DNA from: GCA-2725625 sp964574215
GTDB taxonomy: Bacteria > Pseudomonadota > Alphaproteobacteria > Rhodospirillales > UBA2165
Length of the DNA: 64,000 bases
Reading direction: 5' to 3'
Assembly: GCA_964574215.1 (NCBI GenBank)
Contig: CAZNLR010000001.1
Coordinates: 142,617 to 206,616, forward strand
Shown here: positions 42,480 through 51,553 of the stretch, piece after piece
How positions within the stretch are numbered: position 1 is the stretch's first letter
Layout of the letters: every line of letters begins with the position of its first letter
Notes under the pieces: model-generated
What the model was told of the DNA's origin: nothing
What the model saw: the letters and a program-made list of their open reading frames with translations, nothing else
Databases searched by the model: none
Program-made: the position numbers and the translations under genes

Positions 42480-42787
42480 TGCGTTACGAAGACGTGGTGG
42501 AAAAAATTACCCAGGAATTTGGCGTGGCGCAGTCAACCATGATGAAATCACCTTGTTTGCGATATAAGGGCGATTTCATGGCCATGATGTTCGAAAAGGA
42601 AGACGCCCTCATCATTAAAGTCTCTCCCCATCGCGTGGACGAACTGATTGCTGACGGAAAAGGTTTGGAATTCAACTTCACCAAAAAGAAGTTCAAAGAA
42701 TGGGTTCTTATACCTTTAGAATATGAGGATGAATACGAAACATATATTTATGAGGCTTTGGAATATGCCAAAAATAAAAAGAATTAG
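42476..42787 (+). CDS. TfoX N-terminal/YjbR-like small protein
   Basis: 103 residues. The pattern MMRYEDVVEKITQEF, FMAMMFEKEDALIIKVSPHR, EFNFTKKKFKEWVLIPLEYE is that of the small TfoX-N/MmcQ-like domain found alone in many bacteria. Its role is unknown; TfoX itself regulates competence, but a single domain of this kind does not show that. It is coupled to the EVE-domain gene and ends ahead of a two-way terminator. Confidence 0.65.
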   Translation: MMRYEDVVEKITQEFGVAQSTMMKSPCLRYKGDFMAMMFEKEDALIIKVSPHRVDELIADGKGLEFNFTKKKFKEWVLIPLEYEDEYETYIYEALEYAKNKKN

Positions 42788-42830
42788 TCTCAGGCGATAT
42801 TGAATAATCGTACGACTGCGAAAACAAAAA

Positions 42831-42857
42831 GGGCGGTCAAGTGACCGCCCTAGTTTT
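42831..42857. terminator. Bidirectional intrinsic terminator
   Basis: GGGCGGTCA (42831-42839) pairs with TGACCGCCC (42842-42850). TAGTTTTT follows on the plus strand, and the A-rich AAAACAAAAA before the stem gives a T-run on the minus strand. It separates the TfoX-like gene from the end of the convergent nap operon. Confidence 0.85.
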
Positions 42858-42923
42858 TGCTAGAATCTTATGAAAGAAGCCGATTTCCGGCAGTTTTTAT
42901 TATAGAATTAATTTTTTCCAAAT

Positions 42924-43508
42924 TTAATCAAATGTACCTTTCGGCAATTCGTGCGCAATGCCTTTGTGACAGTCGATGCAGGTTTTACCCTGTTTGACGG
43001 CGTTGTCATGGCGCTTACGCGAACGAGATTCCTGGACGGTGAAGTCCATGTACTCGAAGCTGTGGCAGTTGCGGCATTCCCGCGAATCTGTCTCCTTCAT
43101 CACGCTCCAAACATTCTGGGCAAGCTCAAGACGTTTGGCTTCGTATTTCTCCCTGGTATCGATGGTGCCGAGGAAATGATGGACCAGTTCGTTGGACGCT
43201 TTGATCTTCCGCGCCATTTTGTGCACCCAGGTTTTGGGTACATGGCAATCCGGGCAGGTGGCGCGAACGCCGGTCCTGTTGGTGTAATGAACGGTACGCT
43301 TGTATTCACGGAAAACGTTGGTCTCCATCTCGTGGCAGGTGATGCAGAATTCTTCCGTATTGGTCAGTTCAAGCGACCAGTTGAAAGCGCCCCAAAACAA
43401 TATGCCGCCTACAAACCCGGCAATTATCAAACTGCCGAGCGCATATTTGGCGCTGGGAGCCCAGAGTCGGCGCCACAGACTTGTGTTTGCTGAGGTTTCG
43501 TCATTCAT
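42924..43508 (-). CDS. napC: Tetraheme quinol dehydrogenase NapC
   Basis: 194 residues of the NapC/NirT family. One N-terminal membrane anchor (YALGSLIIAGFVGGILFWGA) is followed by four c-type heme sites: CITCH, CPDCH, CRNCH and CIDCH. In family members it takes electrons from quinol in the inner membrane and passes them to the periplasmic NapAB. It is the last gene of the nap operon, 40 bases after napB. Length and heme count are standard. Confidence 0.95.
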   Translation of the reverse strand: MNDETSANTSLWRRLWAPSAKYALGSLIIAGFVGGILFWGAFNWSLELTNTEEFCITCHEMETNVFREYKRTVHYTNRTGVRATCPDCHVPKTWVHKMARKIKASNELVHHFLGTIDTREKYEAKRLELAQNVWSVMKETDSRECRNCHSFEYMDFTVQESRSRKRHDNAVKQGKTCIDCHKGIAHELPKGTFD

Positions 43509-43548
43509 GGTTCGGTCCTCTCAATTGGATGCCTTAAACAAGCTTGCT

Positions 43549-43995
43549 TCAGTCAACCTCGTGGGAGGACTTGAAATCATTTTTAACCAGCGGACGCGCT
43601 TGCACTTGGGGCACATGGCATTGGGTGCAGAACCATCTGGAACGGGTCACCTTATCCAGCGCAACACCATCGCGGTTGGTATAGTGAGTTTCGCTGACCT
43701 TTGGCGCACCTTCTTCCACATTGTACGGCCAGTCATGGCAACGCAGACACTGATTAACCTTTAGATTGATTTGATACTTTTCCATTTTGTGGGGGATCAT
43801 GGGCGGCTGCTGGCGGTACGCCTTGATGAAACGCCCGGACGTGTTTTGGCGTTTTACCTCATCCGCGTCCAGGGTGTCGGGGATGCTGTTCTCGCCCCGC
43901 AAGGATTGAACAGTCTGTCCCTGTACCGTTGGGGCGAAGGTGGTTACCATAGCAATACCTATGACGCTTGCCACAATAATCGTCAGTTTTTTCAT
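43549..43995 (-). CDS. napB: Periplasmic nitrate reductase diheme subunit NapB
   Basis: 148 residues with a signal peptide (LTIIVASVIGIAMVTTFAPT) and two heme c sites, CLRCH and CTQCH. The NapB pattern is visible in PPMIPHKMEKYQINLKVNQC and CHVPQVQARPLVKNDF. It receives electrons from NapC and feeds NapA in the periplasm. The gap to napH upstream is 98 bases, the largest in the operon. Confidence 0.95.
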   Translation of the reverse strand: MKKLTIIVASVIGIAMVTTFAPTVQGQTVQSLRGENSIPDTLDADEVKRQNTSGRFIKAYRQQPPMIPHKMEKYQINLKVNQCLRCHDWPYNVEEGAPKVSETHYTNRDGVALDKVTRSRWFCTQCHVPQVQARPLVKNDFKSSHEVD

Positions 43996-44093
43996 TGCCT
44001 TTCTCCGTTGCTTGCCATGCCGAAGATGCTGCCTTTATTCCTTTAACTGGGCCGCATCAGGGCTAAGTTGAAAATTGAATAACCTGTTGGAAG

Positions 44094-45002
44094 TCATGCT
44101 GCTCTCCCAATGGTCGGTTGAATGTTTTTGTTCTGACCGGCCACCAGGTTCGAGGAATATCGGAGGCCGAAGGTAAATACATCTTGGGCGCAGACATCAA
44201 TGCAACGCCCGCAGTTGGTACAGTCGCGGCTGGTGATCACGGGCGTATCCGCCTCGGTTTCGCCGCGTAAAGCGGGGGTGATAACGTGGGGTTCCGGACA
44301 AACCGCGAAACAGTCCATGCAATCGTTACAGGCGGCGCGGTTCGGTGCCGCGACCCTGATCAGACTGTAAGAGCCGACCAATCCGTAGAAGGCGCCGACC
44401 GGGCAGAAATGGCCGCACCAGCCGCGCCGGCTGACAATCAGATCGAATAGAAACACGGCGGCGATGACGGTCCAGGCCAGACCGAAGCCGAATATCAGTC
44501 CGCGGTGCAGCATGGAAACCGGATTGAGGAATTCCCAGGCAACCGTCGCCGTGAGCACCGATGCCAGTAGAGTCGCGCCCAGCAGCCACAACCGGGTCTC
44601 CCGCTTGGGCTGCCAGCCTTTGCCGATATTCAGTTTTTCGGCCAGCCAGTGGGCGGCGTCGGTGACGATATTCACCGGGCAGACAAAGGAACAATAAACG
44701 CGCCCGCCGATCACAGCGTATACGATAAAGACGATGGCCGCGCCCAGGATCGCCGTATCGGCGAGGGCGTGGCCGGCGAACAACGACTGCAGCAAAATGT
44801 AAGGATCGGTCAGGGGGAGGATTTCAAGGGTCAGACTTGACGAAAGATTGCCTTTGACCATCCAAATCCCGAACCAGGGCCCCAGCATGAACAGGAGCAA
44901 TATAAAAACCTGACTGACGCGGCGTAGAATGAGCCACTGGTGAGCTTTCACCCAGCCTTTCGCGGCAATTGCGTCGGCGCCGATGGGTTTTTGCTGGATC
45001 AT
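44094..45002 (-). CDS. napH: Quinol dehydrogenase membrane component NapH
   Basis: 302 residues with four or five membrane segments (RVSQVFILLLFMLGPWFGIW; TAILGAAIVFIVYAVIGGRV). It has the CSFVCPVN and CGHFCPVG motifs of the NapH/NosR family and two C-terminal 4Fe-4S motifs (CNDCMDCFAVCPEP; CTNCGRCIDVCAQD). With NapG it provides a second quinol route to nitrate reductase. The start overlaps the napG stop (ATGA). Confidence 0.94.
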   Translation of the reverse strand: MIQQKPIGADAIAAKGWVKAHQWLILRRVSQVFILLLFMLGPWFGIWMVKGNLSSSLTLEILPLTDPYILLQSLFAGHALADTAILGAAIVFIVYAVIGGRVYCSFVCPVNIVTDAAHWLAEKLNIGKGWQPKRETRLWLLGATLLASVLTATVAWEFLNPVSMLHRGLIFGFGLAWTVIAAVFLFDLIVSRRGWCGHFCPVGAFYGLVGSYSLIRVAAPNRAACNDCMDCFAVCPEPHVITPALRGETEADTPVITSRDCTNCGRCIDVCAQDVFTFGLRYSSNLVAGQNKNIQPTIGRAA

Positions 45003-45766
45003 GGCCGTGCCCCCGGTAGCGGTGGCGGCATACGGTCAGGCAGATCGATGAGACCGGGTACAAGGGACTCGCCTTTCTTTTCCTTTTCTATCCAACCAAG
45101 CCGGTAATGATCGCCGATCTGGCCTTTGACCATTTGTTGCGGATAGACCCGGATGGCTGCTTTTTCCAAAACGCACGTGCGTTCGCATTTGCCGCAGCCG
45201 GTGCATTTATCGGAATGCACAGTGGGAATAAAGGTCGCGTGCTTACCGGTGCGGACATTGTGCTTCCGCTCCAGCGTGATGGCTTCGCCCATAAGAGGGC
45301 ATACCCGGTAGCAAACATCGCATCTCAGACCGTTGAAATTGAGGCACGTTTCCTGATCCACCAGGACAGCCAGCCCCATGCGGGCATCGTCAATGCTTTT
45401 GATCTCTTTATCGAGGGCGCCGGTGGGACAGGCTTTGGCGCAGGGAATATCATCGCACATCTCACACGGTACGTTTCTGGCGATAAAGTAAGGCGTGCCG
45501 ACGGGGACGTCCTCGCCGAATTCGGCCAGTTTTAGTGTCGGGTAGGGGCAATCGCGAACGCACAGCCCGCATCGGGAACAGGCGCCCAGAAATTGCTGTT
45601 CGTCCAATGCGCCCGGCGGACGCAGGGCGAAGGCCGATTTCGCCTGCCGGGTCATCCAGCCGAGAAACGCCACAAAGAGACCAGCGCCGCAGGCCGTCCT
45701 GGCGGTATTCACCAGGAACTGCCTGCGATTTTGTCTGTTTTCCCGGTTAGGGGCACTGGTCGACAT
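44999..45766 (-). CDS. napG: Periplasmic ferredoxin-type protein NapG
   Basis: 255 residues with a twin-arginine-type signal (NRRQFLVNTARTACGAGLFV). Four 4Fe-4S motifs follow: CSRCGLCVRDCPYP, CEMCDDIPCAKACP, CLNFNGLRCDVCYRVCP and CTGCGKCERTC. This is the NapG order. It works with NapH in electron transfer from quinol. The gene is 28 bases after napA and coupled to napH. Confidence 0.95.
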   Translation of the reverse strand: MSTSAPNRENRQNRRQFLVNTARTACGAGLFVAFLGWMTRQAKSAFALRPPGALDEQQFLGACSRCGLCVRDCPYPTLKLAEFGEDVPVGTPYFIARNVPCEMCDDIPCAKACPTGALDKEIKSIDDARMGLAVLVDQETCLNFNGLRCDVCYRVCPLMGEAITLERKHNVRTGKHATFIPTVHSDKCTGCGKCERTCVLEKAAIRVYPQQMVKGQIGDHYRLGWIEKEKKGESLVPGLIDLPDRMPPPLPGARP

Positions 45767-45794
45767 TATTCGGCTCCAACAATCAAGTCAGCGT

Positions 45795-48284
45795 CTAGGC
45801 CGCAACGACCTTACAGGCGCATTTCTTGAAATCCGTTTCTTTGGAAAGCGGATCGGTCGCATCCAGGGTCAACTTGTTGACCAGTTGCGACGCATCGAAC
45901 CAAGGCATAAAGACCAGACCTTTCGGCGTCTTGTTACGGCCACGGGTTTCCACGCGGGTGATCAACTCACCCCGCCTGGTTTGAACCTTGACCGCTTGAC
46001 CCCGGCGGAACCCACGCTCTTTGGCGTCTTCCGGGTGCATGTAGATTTTTGCACTTGGATAGGCGCGATAAAGTTCCGGCACCCGCCGCGTCATCGAACC
46101 GGAGTGCCAATGCTCGAGCACGCGGCCCGTCGACAGCCAAAGATCATATTCTTTGTCCGGTGATTCGGCTGCCGGCTCATAGGGGGCAAAGATGATATTG
46201 GCTTTGCCGTCGGGCTTGCCATAGAACTGCACATCTTTGCCTTTTTGGACGTGCGGGTCATAGCCTTCCCGGAACCTCCAGAGGGTTTCCTTGCCGTCGA
46301 TGACCGGCCATCTAAGACCACGGGTCTTGTGATAGGTGTCAAAGTCCGCCATCTCGTGACCTTTTTTCGGGCCTTCCAACTGGAACCGGCGATATTCTTC
46401 GAACAGGCCTTTCTGGACATAGTAGCCGAAATGCTCGGACTCGTGATTACCGAAGCCCTTATAGGTTTGGCTTAGCGGATATTTGTCGACCTGGCCGTTG
46501 GCGAACAGGATGTCGTACAAGGTTTTGCCCTTGTATTCAGGCTTCTTGGCAACCAGATCGGCCGGCCAGACTTCTTCGACTTTGAACCGTTTGGCAAACT
46601 CCATCAACTGCCAGACATCCGATTTGGACTCGCCCGGGGCCGGTACTTGTTCGCGCCAGAACTGGGCCCGCCGTTCGGCATTGCCGTAGGCACCTTCCTT
46701 TTCCACCCACATGGCGGTGGGAAGAATAAGATCGGCCGCCATGGCGGTCACCGTCGGATAGGGATCGGAAACGACAATGAAATTGTTAGGGTTCCGATAA
46801 CCGGGGAAGGTTTCCTCGTTCATATTGGGCGCGGCCTGCATATTGTTGGTGCACATCACCCAATAGGCATTGAGTTTGCTGTCTTTCAGCATGCGGTTCT
46901 GCAGGACGGCATGGTAGCCGGGCTTGCCGGGAATGGTGCCGGCAGGAAGTTTCCATACCTTCTCCGAAAAATCCCGGTGTTTCTTTTTCATGACCACCAG
47001 ATCGGCGGGTAGCCGGTGGGCGAACGTGCCGACCTCGCGGGCCGTGCCGCAGGCCGACGGCTGGCCGGTGAGCGAGAACGGGCTGTTGCCGGGTTCGGAA
47101 ATTTTACCCATCAACAAGTGGACGTTATAAAGCAGCCCGTTGACCCATACGCCGCGGGTATGCTGGTTGAAGCCCATGGTCCAATAGGAGGAGATTTTCT
47201 TGGTGGGATCGGCATACAGCTTGGCCAGTTTTTCCAATTTCTCCGCCGGGACGCCGGACAGTTTACTGACTTTCTCCAAGGTGTATTCGGACACCGCTTT
47301 GGCGTAGTCATCAAAACTGATCTTGCTGAGTTTACCGCCTTTACCTTTTTTCTTTTTCTCCAATGGATGGTTTGGCCGCAAGCCATAACCGATGTCCGTC
47401 ACGGTTTTGGTTATGTTGACATGCTTTTTGACAAAATCTTTGTCATAGGCTTCGGTCTGAATAATGTAGTTGGCGATATAGTTGAGGATCGCCAGGTCGG
47501 TTTGCGGCGTGAAGATCATGCCGTTGTCGGCCAGTTCAAAGCAACGATGTTCGAAGGTCGACAACACATGAACCTCCGATCCCTTTTTGGTCAGCCTGGT
47601 ATCGGTTAGGCGAGACCAGAGAACGGGGTGCATTTCCGCCATGTTGGCGCCCCACAGCACAAAAGCATCGGCGTGTTCGAGGTCATCGTAGCAGCCCATG
47701 GGCTCGTCGATACCGAAGGCACGCATGAAGGCACCCACGGCGGAGGCCATGCAGTGCCGGGCGTTGGGGTCGATATTGTTGGAACGGAATCCGGCTTTCA
47801 TCAATTTAGCAGCCGCATAGCCTTCCCAAATTGTCCATTGACCGGAGCCGAACATACCAACGCTTTTCGGCCCTTTTTTCTTGATGGCTTCTTTAAATTT
47901 CCCGGCCATAACATCGAAGGCCTCGTCCCACGACACTTCGGCAAACTCACCGTTCTTGTCGTATTTGCCGTTCTTTTTCCTCAACAACGGCTTGGTCACG
48001 CGATCTTTGCCGTAAAGGATTTTCGATAGGAAATAACCTTTGATGCAGTTGAGGCCACGGTTGACCGGCGCGTCCGGATCACCTTGAGTGGCCACTACCC
48101 GGTCGTTTTTGGTGCCGATTAGCACCCCGCACCCGGTGCCGCAGAACCGGCAGGCCGCTTTGTCCCACCGGATATCCGGATCGGCCGCTTCGGCTGTTTT
48201 TACGCCGGGAAGAGTAACTCCTGCCGCCGTGGCTGCCGCTGCTGCTGCATTGCTTTTGATAAAATCGCGTCTTGAAATCTTCAT
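45795..48284 (-). CDS. napA: Periplasmic nitrate reductase catalytic subunit NapA
   Basis: 829 residues. A Tat signal SRRDFIKSNAAAAAATAAGV is followed by the 4Fe-4S motif Cys45, Cys48, Cys52, Cys80 (CRFCGTGCGV) and the Mo ligand Cys178 in NARHCMASAVGAFMR. Further hallmarks are AFVLWGANMAEMHPVLWSRL, SYWTMGFNQHTRGVWVN, ADLILPTAMWVEKEGAYGNA and VLEHWHSGSMTRRVPEL. The enzyme reduces nitrate to nitrite in the periplasm using bis-MGD. Length is typical. It overlaps napD, its chaperone gene, by 4 bases. Expression signals were sought upstream of napF but no convincing FNR box was found. Confidence 0.97.
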   Translation of the reverse strand: MKISRRDFIKSNAAAAAATAAGVTLPGVKTAEAADPDIRWDKAACRFCGTGCGVLIGTKNDRVVATQGDPDAPVNRGLNCIKGYFLSKILYGKDRVTKPLLRKKNGKYDKNGEFAEVSWDEAFDVMAGKFKEAIKKKGPKSVGMFGSGQWTIWEGYAAAKLMKAGFRSNNIDPNARHCMASAVGAFMRAFGIDEPMGCYDDLEHADAFVLWGANMAEMHPVLWSRLTDTRLTKKGSEVHVLSTFEHRCFELADNGMIFTPQTDLAILNYIANYIIQTEAYDKDFVKKHVNITKTVTDIGYGLRPNHPLEKKKKGKGGKLSKISFDDYAKAVSEYTLEKVSKLSGVPAEKLEKLAKLYADPTKKISSYWTMGFNQHTRGVWVNGLLYNVHLLMGKISEPGNSPFSLTGQPSACGTAREVGTFAHRLPADLVVMKKKHRDFSEKVWKLPAGTIPGKPGYHAVLQNRMLKDSKLNAYWVMCTNNMQAAPNMNEETFPGYRNPNNFIVVSDPYPTVTAMAADLILPTAMWVEKEGAYGNAERRAQFWREQVPAPGESKSDVWQLMEFAKRFKVEEVWPADLVAKKPEYKGKTLYDILFANGQVDKYPLSQTYKGFGNHESEHFGYYVQKGLFEEYRRFQLEGPKKGHEMADFDTYHKTRGLRWPVIDGKETLWRFREGYDPHVQKGKDVQFYGKPDGKANIIFAPYEPAAESPDKEYDLWLSTGRVLEHWHSGSMTRRVPELYRAYPSAKIYMHPEDAKERGFRRGQAVKVQTRRGELITRVETRGRNKTPKGLVFMPWFDASQLVNKLTLDATDPLSKETDFKKCACKVVAA

Positions 48285-48538
48285 TGGATGTACTCCTCGT
48301 CGGAAGAATCGCCTTCAAAATGGTTATAGACCAGGGATGTCGAGAGCACCCCGTCGATGTTTCCTAGGTTTAAAAGGATATCCGCAGCCGCTGAGTCATC
48401 CGGCTCATCGACCGTGATAACCAAACTGCCGTCTTCGGTTTGGGCGTAGACATCTACGCCCTGAATTTGCTCAAGCCGTTTGCGTACCTTTGAAACTTGG
48501 CGCGGTTTGGCCTGGACAACTAATCCTGAAATGCTCAT
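48281..48538 (-). CDS. napD: NapA-specific chaperone NapD
   Basis: 85 residues with the ferredoxin-like NapD fold: ISGLVVQAKPRQVSKVRKRL, GVDVYAQTEDGSLVITVDEP, and a final acidic tail. NapD binds the Tat signal of NapA and delays export until the molybdenum cofactor is inserted. ATGA overlaps at both ends link it to napF and napA. Confidence 0.92.
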   Translation of the reverse strand: MSISGLVVQAKPRQVSKVRKRLEQIQGVDVYAQTEDGSLVITVDEPDDSAAADILLNLGNIDGVLSTSLVYNHFEGDSSDEEYIQ

Positions 48539-49092
48539 AGCAAATTGTCTCCAGCAACTGACGTCATTGAATCTAGTTTGAATTCAGAATCCTCTACGAA
48601 TTGGGGAGGGTGGGTAATTTCGATTGCCTCAACCGGGCAAGGCGCAAAGCAGGCGCCGCAGCCCGTGCAGGCATCTTTATCGACGACCGGATCGGCGCTG
48701 CCGCCGAGGCCAAGTTCAAATTTAATGGCGCGCGGATCACATTGATCACCGCAAACACGACAGGTGACGCCGCGTTTTGATAAACAACGATCAAGGATTC
48801 GCGCTTTTAAATCCCAGGGCGGATTGCTGAGCGAAAGTTGAATGGCTTTTGGTTCGCAGGAGGTCGCGCAGTCGCCGCAAAATGTGCACTCGCCTTTCGA
48901 AAAATCCACTTCCGGAATTCCTCGCTCGCCCGCGACGATGATTGCCTCAGGGCAGGCGGAAACACAATCGATGCAGCTGATACAAGAAGAGAGGAAAATA
49001 CTTTCGGGTTGCGCCCACGGTGGTCGCAAAGGTGATTTCCAACCTCGGAAAGCGTTTCTTAGAAATTCTGATCTCGATAACGTGGCGGTCAT
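48535..49092 (-). CDS. napF: Ferredoxin-type maturation protein NapF
   Basis: 185 residues with four Cys-rich motifs: CISCIDCVSACPEA, CTFCGDCATSCEP, CRVCGDQCDP and CTGCGACFAPCPVEA. The start region RSEFLRNAFRGWKSPLRPPW is usual for NapF. It is a cytoplasmic iron-sulfur protein that helps load NapA. It is the first gene of the operon; the 133 bases before it should contain the promoter. No napE is present upstream. Confidence 0.93.
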   Translation of the reverse strand: MTATLSRSEFLRNAFRGWKSPLRPPWAQPESIFLSSCISCIDCVSACPEAIIVAGERGIPEVDFSKGECTFCGDCATSCEPKAIQLSLSNPPWDLKARILDRCLSKRGVTCRVCGDQCDPRAIKFELGLGGSADPVVDKDACTGCGACFAPCPVEAIEITHPPQFVEDSEFKLDSMTSVAGDNLL

Positions 49093-49225
49093 AATGAATG
49101 CACATCGAAATACTTAAAAAGAATTGCGCGAAACCTATGACAAAAAAAATGGGTGCGCCTTGACCCGTGTTAAATTCCATTAAAAAAACGTAATATGGGG
49201 ATATGTAATATGATCAGTTGATCAC

Positions 49226-49924
49226 TTACTGCAGTAATTCAACTCCTTCCATCGGGGCAAATCGCACGGCGAGGATTTCTTCGCTGGAAATACGGCCGGC
49301 TGAATCTTTGGAGACCACCATCAATTTTTGATCTTCGCCGAGCCCCGCCGGGATGACCATCCGCCCGTTCGGTTTGAGCTGCTGGAGAAGGGAAGGCGGG
49401 ATGAGCTCAGGCGCGGAGGCAACCAGGATTTTGTCGAAGGGGGCGTGCTCCGGCCAGCCGTGATAACCGTTACCTAATTTATATTCGACATTGCGGCAAT
49501 TTGATTTCTTGAGGCGTGCTTCGGCTTCGTTGGCGAGCTCTTCAATTATTTCAACCGTATAAACTTTTTCAACGAGCTGGCTCAAAAGCGCCGTGTGATA
49601 TCCCAGCCCGGTTCCGATTTCAAGAATTGTATCGCTTTTATTCAAGTTCAGCAGGCCCGTCATCAATGCCGTAATGAAGGGCTGGGATATTGTTTTGTCA
49701 CTGCCGATAGGAAGCGGGCCATCGGCATGGGCATAAGCACGCAATTCAACGGGAACAAATTCATGGCGCGGCACGGATTCCATTGCCTCCAGAATGTTGG
49801 AGTCAATTTTCCGTACACCGGTTACCTCATGAGTCGCTTCAACATGTGCGGCTACAATTTGAACCATCATTTGCCGCAACGGCGAGAAAGGATCCTGTTC
49901 CATTCTCCCAATCTTTCCAGCCAT
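49226..49924 (-). CDS. pcm: Protein-L-isoaspartate O-methyltransferase family
   Basis: 232 residues. RHEFVPVELRAYAHADGPLP, the substrate loop GSDKTISQPFITALMTGLL, and the SAM motif ILEIGTGLGYHTALLSQLVE identify the PCMT family. FDKILVASAPELIPPSLLQQ, then LKPNGRMVIPAGLGEDQKLM, complete it. It methylates damaged isoaspartyl residues for repair, using S-adenosylmethionine. It is on the same strand as nap, 133 bases upstream, and 68 bases after the GST gene. Confidence 0.87.
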   Translation of the reverse strand: MAGKIGRMEQDPFSPLRQMMVQIVAAHVEATHEVTGVRKIDSNILEAMESVPRHEFVPVELRAYAHADGPLPIGSDKTISQPFITALMTGLLNLNKSDTILEIGTGLGYHTALLSQLVEKVYTVEIIEELANEAEARLKKSNCRNVEYKLGNGYHGWPEHAPFDKILVASAPELIPPSLLQQLKPNGRMVIPAGLGEDQKLMVVSKDSAGRISSEEILAVRFAPMEGVELLQ

Positions 49925-49992
49925 AAGATAGGGAAGAATTAAATCACATTTCGAGCTTCAATTGGAAAAATGTCGCAGGAAAGTGAAACAAA

Positions 49993-50796
49993 TTAATTTG
50001 AGCTATGACCTGAAATTATTTCCTTTACCCGTGGCCAGGCTTCCTCACCCTTTTCGGCCATCAGGGGAAGATACTTTTCGTTGAGCCATTCGCCGATCGC
50101 CGTTTGATAATTGGGCCGGGCTTTGATCCGTTCATACCAGTCCCGCAACTTGGGCAGGTTGTCGAGGATTCCGAGATACTTTAAGTGCTCAAAGCGCGTC
50201 ACATAGGGCGTGAACGCTATATCCGCCAGGGAATATTCCTCGCCGGTCAGCCAGGTGTTGGATTGCAGCGTATCGTCCATGTCAGTGAACAGTTTGACAA
50301 AACGCATAACGGCCGGCGCGAAATAACTCGACTCGATTCCCTTTAACGTTAAATCCATTGTTCGTTCCCGTCGGACAGGATCTGGAATTTTGTTCATGTG
50401 GGCAATTAACTCTTCCTCCGTCCTACCTTCCATATTCTGATAGCGGAAAGCGGTTCCGCTGCTGACGGCGGCGAGAGCCAGGTGAACACCCTCATCCAAT
50501 TGTTTCGTCCAAAGCCGCATACGGGCGCGAGCGACCGGGTCCTGAGGTTTCAATGAAGGCTCAGGATAGGCGTCGTCAAGAAATTCCACAATTACAGTGG
50601 ATTCAATAATAACTTCCCCATCGACAATAAGGGTCGGGACCACGCCATTGGGATTCAGTTTCATATATTCTTCGGTGCGGGTGTCCCCGCGGCGGAGGTT
50701 CATATGATGTCCGGTCCATTCCAGATTTTTCTCGGCTAAGGTAAGTCTGACCTTTTGGGCGCAGGACGACATGTCGTTGTGATAAAGTTCCAGCAA
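49993..50796 (-). CDS. Glutathione S-transferase family protein
   Basis: 267 residues. The thioredoxin-like N-domain reads MLELYHNDMSSCAQKVRLTL with a Ser-Ser-Cys at the active position, and NPNGVVPTLIVDGEVIIEST gives the conserved cis-Pro. An all-helical C-domain follows (SLADIAFTPYVTRFEHL). It is slightly longer than the usual 210-230 residues. Such proteins conjugate or isomerise electrophilic or aromatic compounds; the substrate is unknown. The start is 70 bases downstream of the GntR-type regulator gene, on the same strand. Confidence 0.87.
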   Translation of the reverse strand: MLELYHNDMSSCAQKVRLTLAEKNLEWTGHHMNLRRGDTRTEEYMKLNPNGVVPTLIVDGEVIIESTVIVEFLDDAYPEPSLKPQDPVARARMRLWTKQLDEGVHLALAAVSSGTAFRYQNMEGRTEEELIAHMNKIPDPVRRERTMDLTLKGIESSYFAPAVMRFVKLFTDMDDTLQSNTWLTGEEYSLADIAFTPYVTRFEHLKYLGILDNLPKLRDWYERIKARPNYQTAIGEWLNEKYLPLMAEKGEEAWPRVKEIISGHSSN

Positions 50797-50866
50797 ATCG
50801 AATCTCCCCGGATTTTGAATTTTGAACGTGACAGCCTAGACCGATGATTACTTCCGCCAATCGGTT

Positions 50867-51553
50867 TTAATGCGTCTGATTTATATAAGTAATTGTGGGT
50901 CGGGCCAACTGTTCAATATGCTTTTTGAGGATGGATAATGCCTGCTCGCTGTCCCTGTCGATGGCTGCATTCATTAGTTTTTTCAACTCGCCGAGCCGGC
51001 TTTTCCCAATGGGGTGAACCCTCGCGGCCAGCAGTCGGTAGCGTTCGGACTGTTGAAAAAGAGAACCACGTATCTGCATGAGCATGGGTGATAGGCAGGC
51101 GCTTAACAAGGATGCAAAAAAACGGTCATAGAGCGCGGCCCATTCAATATCGGATGAGTAGGAGGCGTCGCCCGGCAGGCGGGCTTCACACCTTTCAAGC
51201 TGATGATAGGCTGACAGGACGTTGCCTTCCCAGACGTCATCGCCGGTTTCTATGGCTTCCCGAAGCGCCATCGTATCGAGCAGAAGCAACAGGCGGGAAA
51301 TATCTTCGATTTCCTCGGCCGATACCGTGGCGGCGAAAAACCCGCGCTTGCCCTCGGTGGTGGCCATCCCTTCGGATACCAGACGACTGAGCGCCTCCCT
51401 GAGGGGACTGCTGCTAAAGCCGTACTGTCGGCTCAACCGGTCCAATTTCAACTGAGCGCCCGGCAGAATATCGCCGCTGAGAATATCGTTCCTCAGCGCG
51501 ATATAGGCTTGTTCTGATAGTGGGGCCTGCTTTTGCGCCCGTATCTCCAGCAT
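50867..51553 (-). CDS. GntR-family regulator with FCD domain
   Basis: 228 residues. The N-terminal winged helix (LSEQAYIALRNDILSGDILP, LDRLSRQYGFSSSPLREALS, LVSEGMATTEGKRGF) is followed by an all-helical FCD ligand domain (EEIEDISRLLLLLDTMALRE). It is divergent from the VOC gene across 153 AT-rich bases in which TTAACCAA (51571) and TTGGTTAA (51607) form a spaced inverted repeat. It likely governs that gene and perhaps the TRAP system beyond (inference). Confidence 0.88.
   Translation of the reverse strand: MLEIRAQKQAPLSEQAYIALRNDILSGDILPGAQLKLDRLSRQYGFSSSPLREALSRLVSEGMATTEGKRGFFAATVSAEEIEDISRLLLLLDTMALREAIETGDDVWEGNVLSAYHQLERCEARLPGDASYSSDIEWAALYDRFFASLLSACLSPMLMQIRGSLFQQSERYRLLAARVHPIGKSRLGELKKLMNAAIDRDSEQALSILKKHIEQLARPTITYINQTH

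Noticed and set aside
42066..42787. EVE-domain plus small gene as a defence system
   Set aside because: EVE domains occur in modification-dependent restriction, but no nuclease, methylase or helicase is adjacent.
49093..49225. Possible FNR box (TGATCAGTTGATCA) upstream of nap
   Set aside because: It is a direct repeat of TGATCA, not TTGAT-N4-ATCAA, and lies just after the pcm stop.
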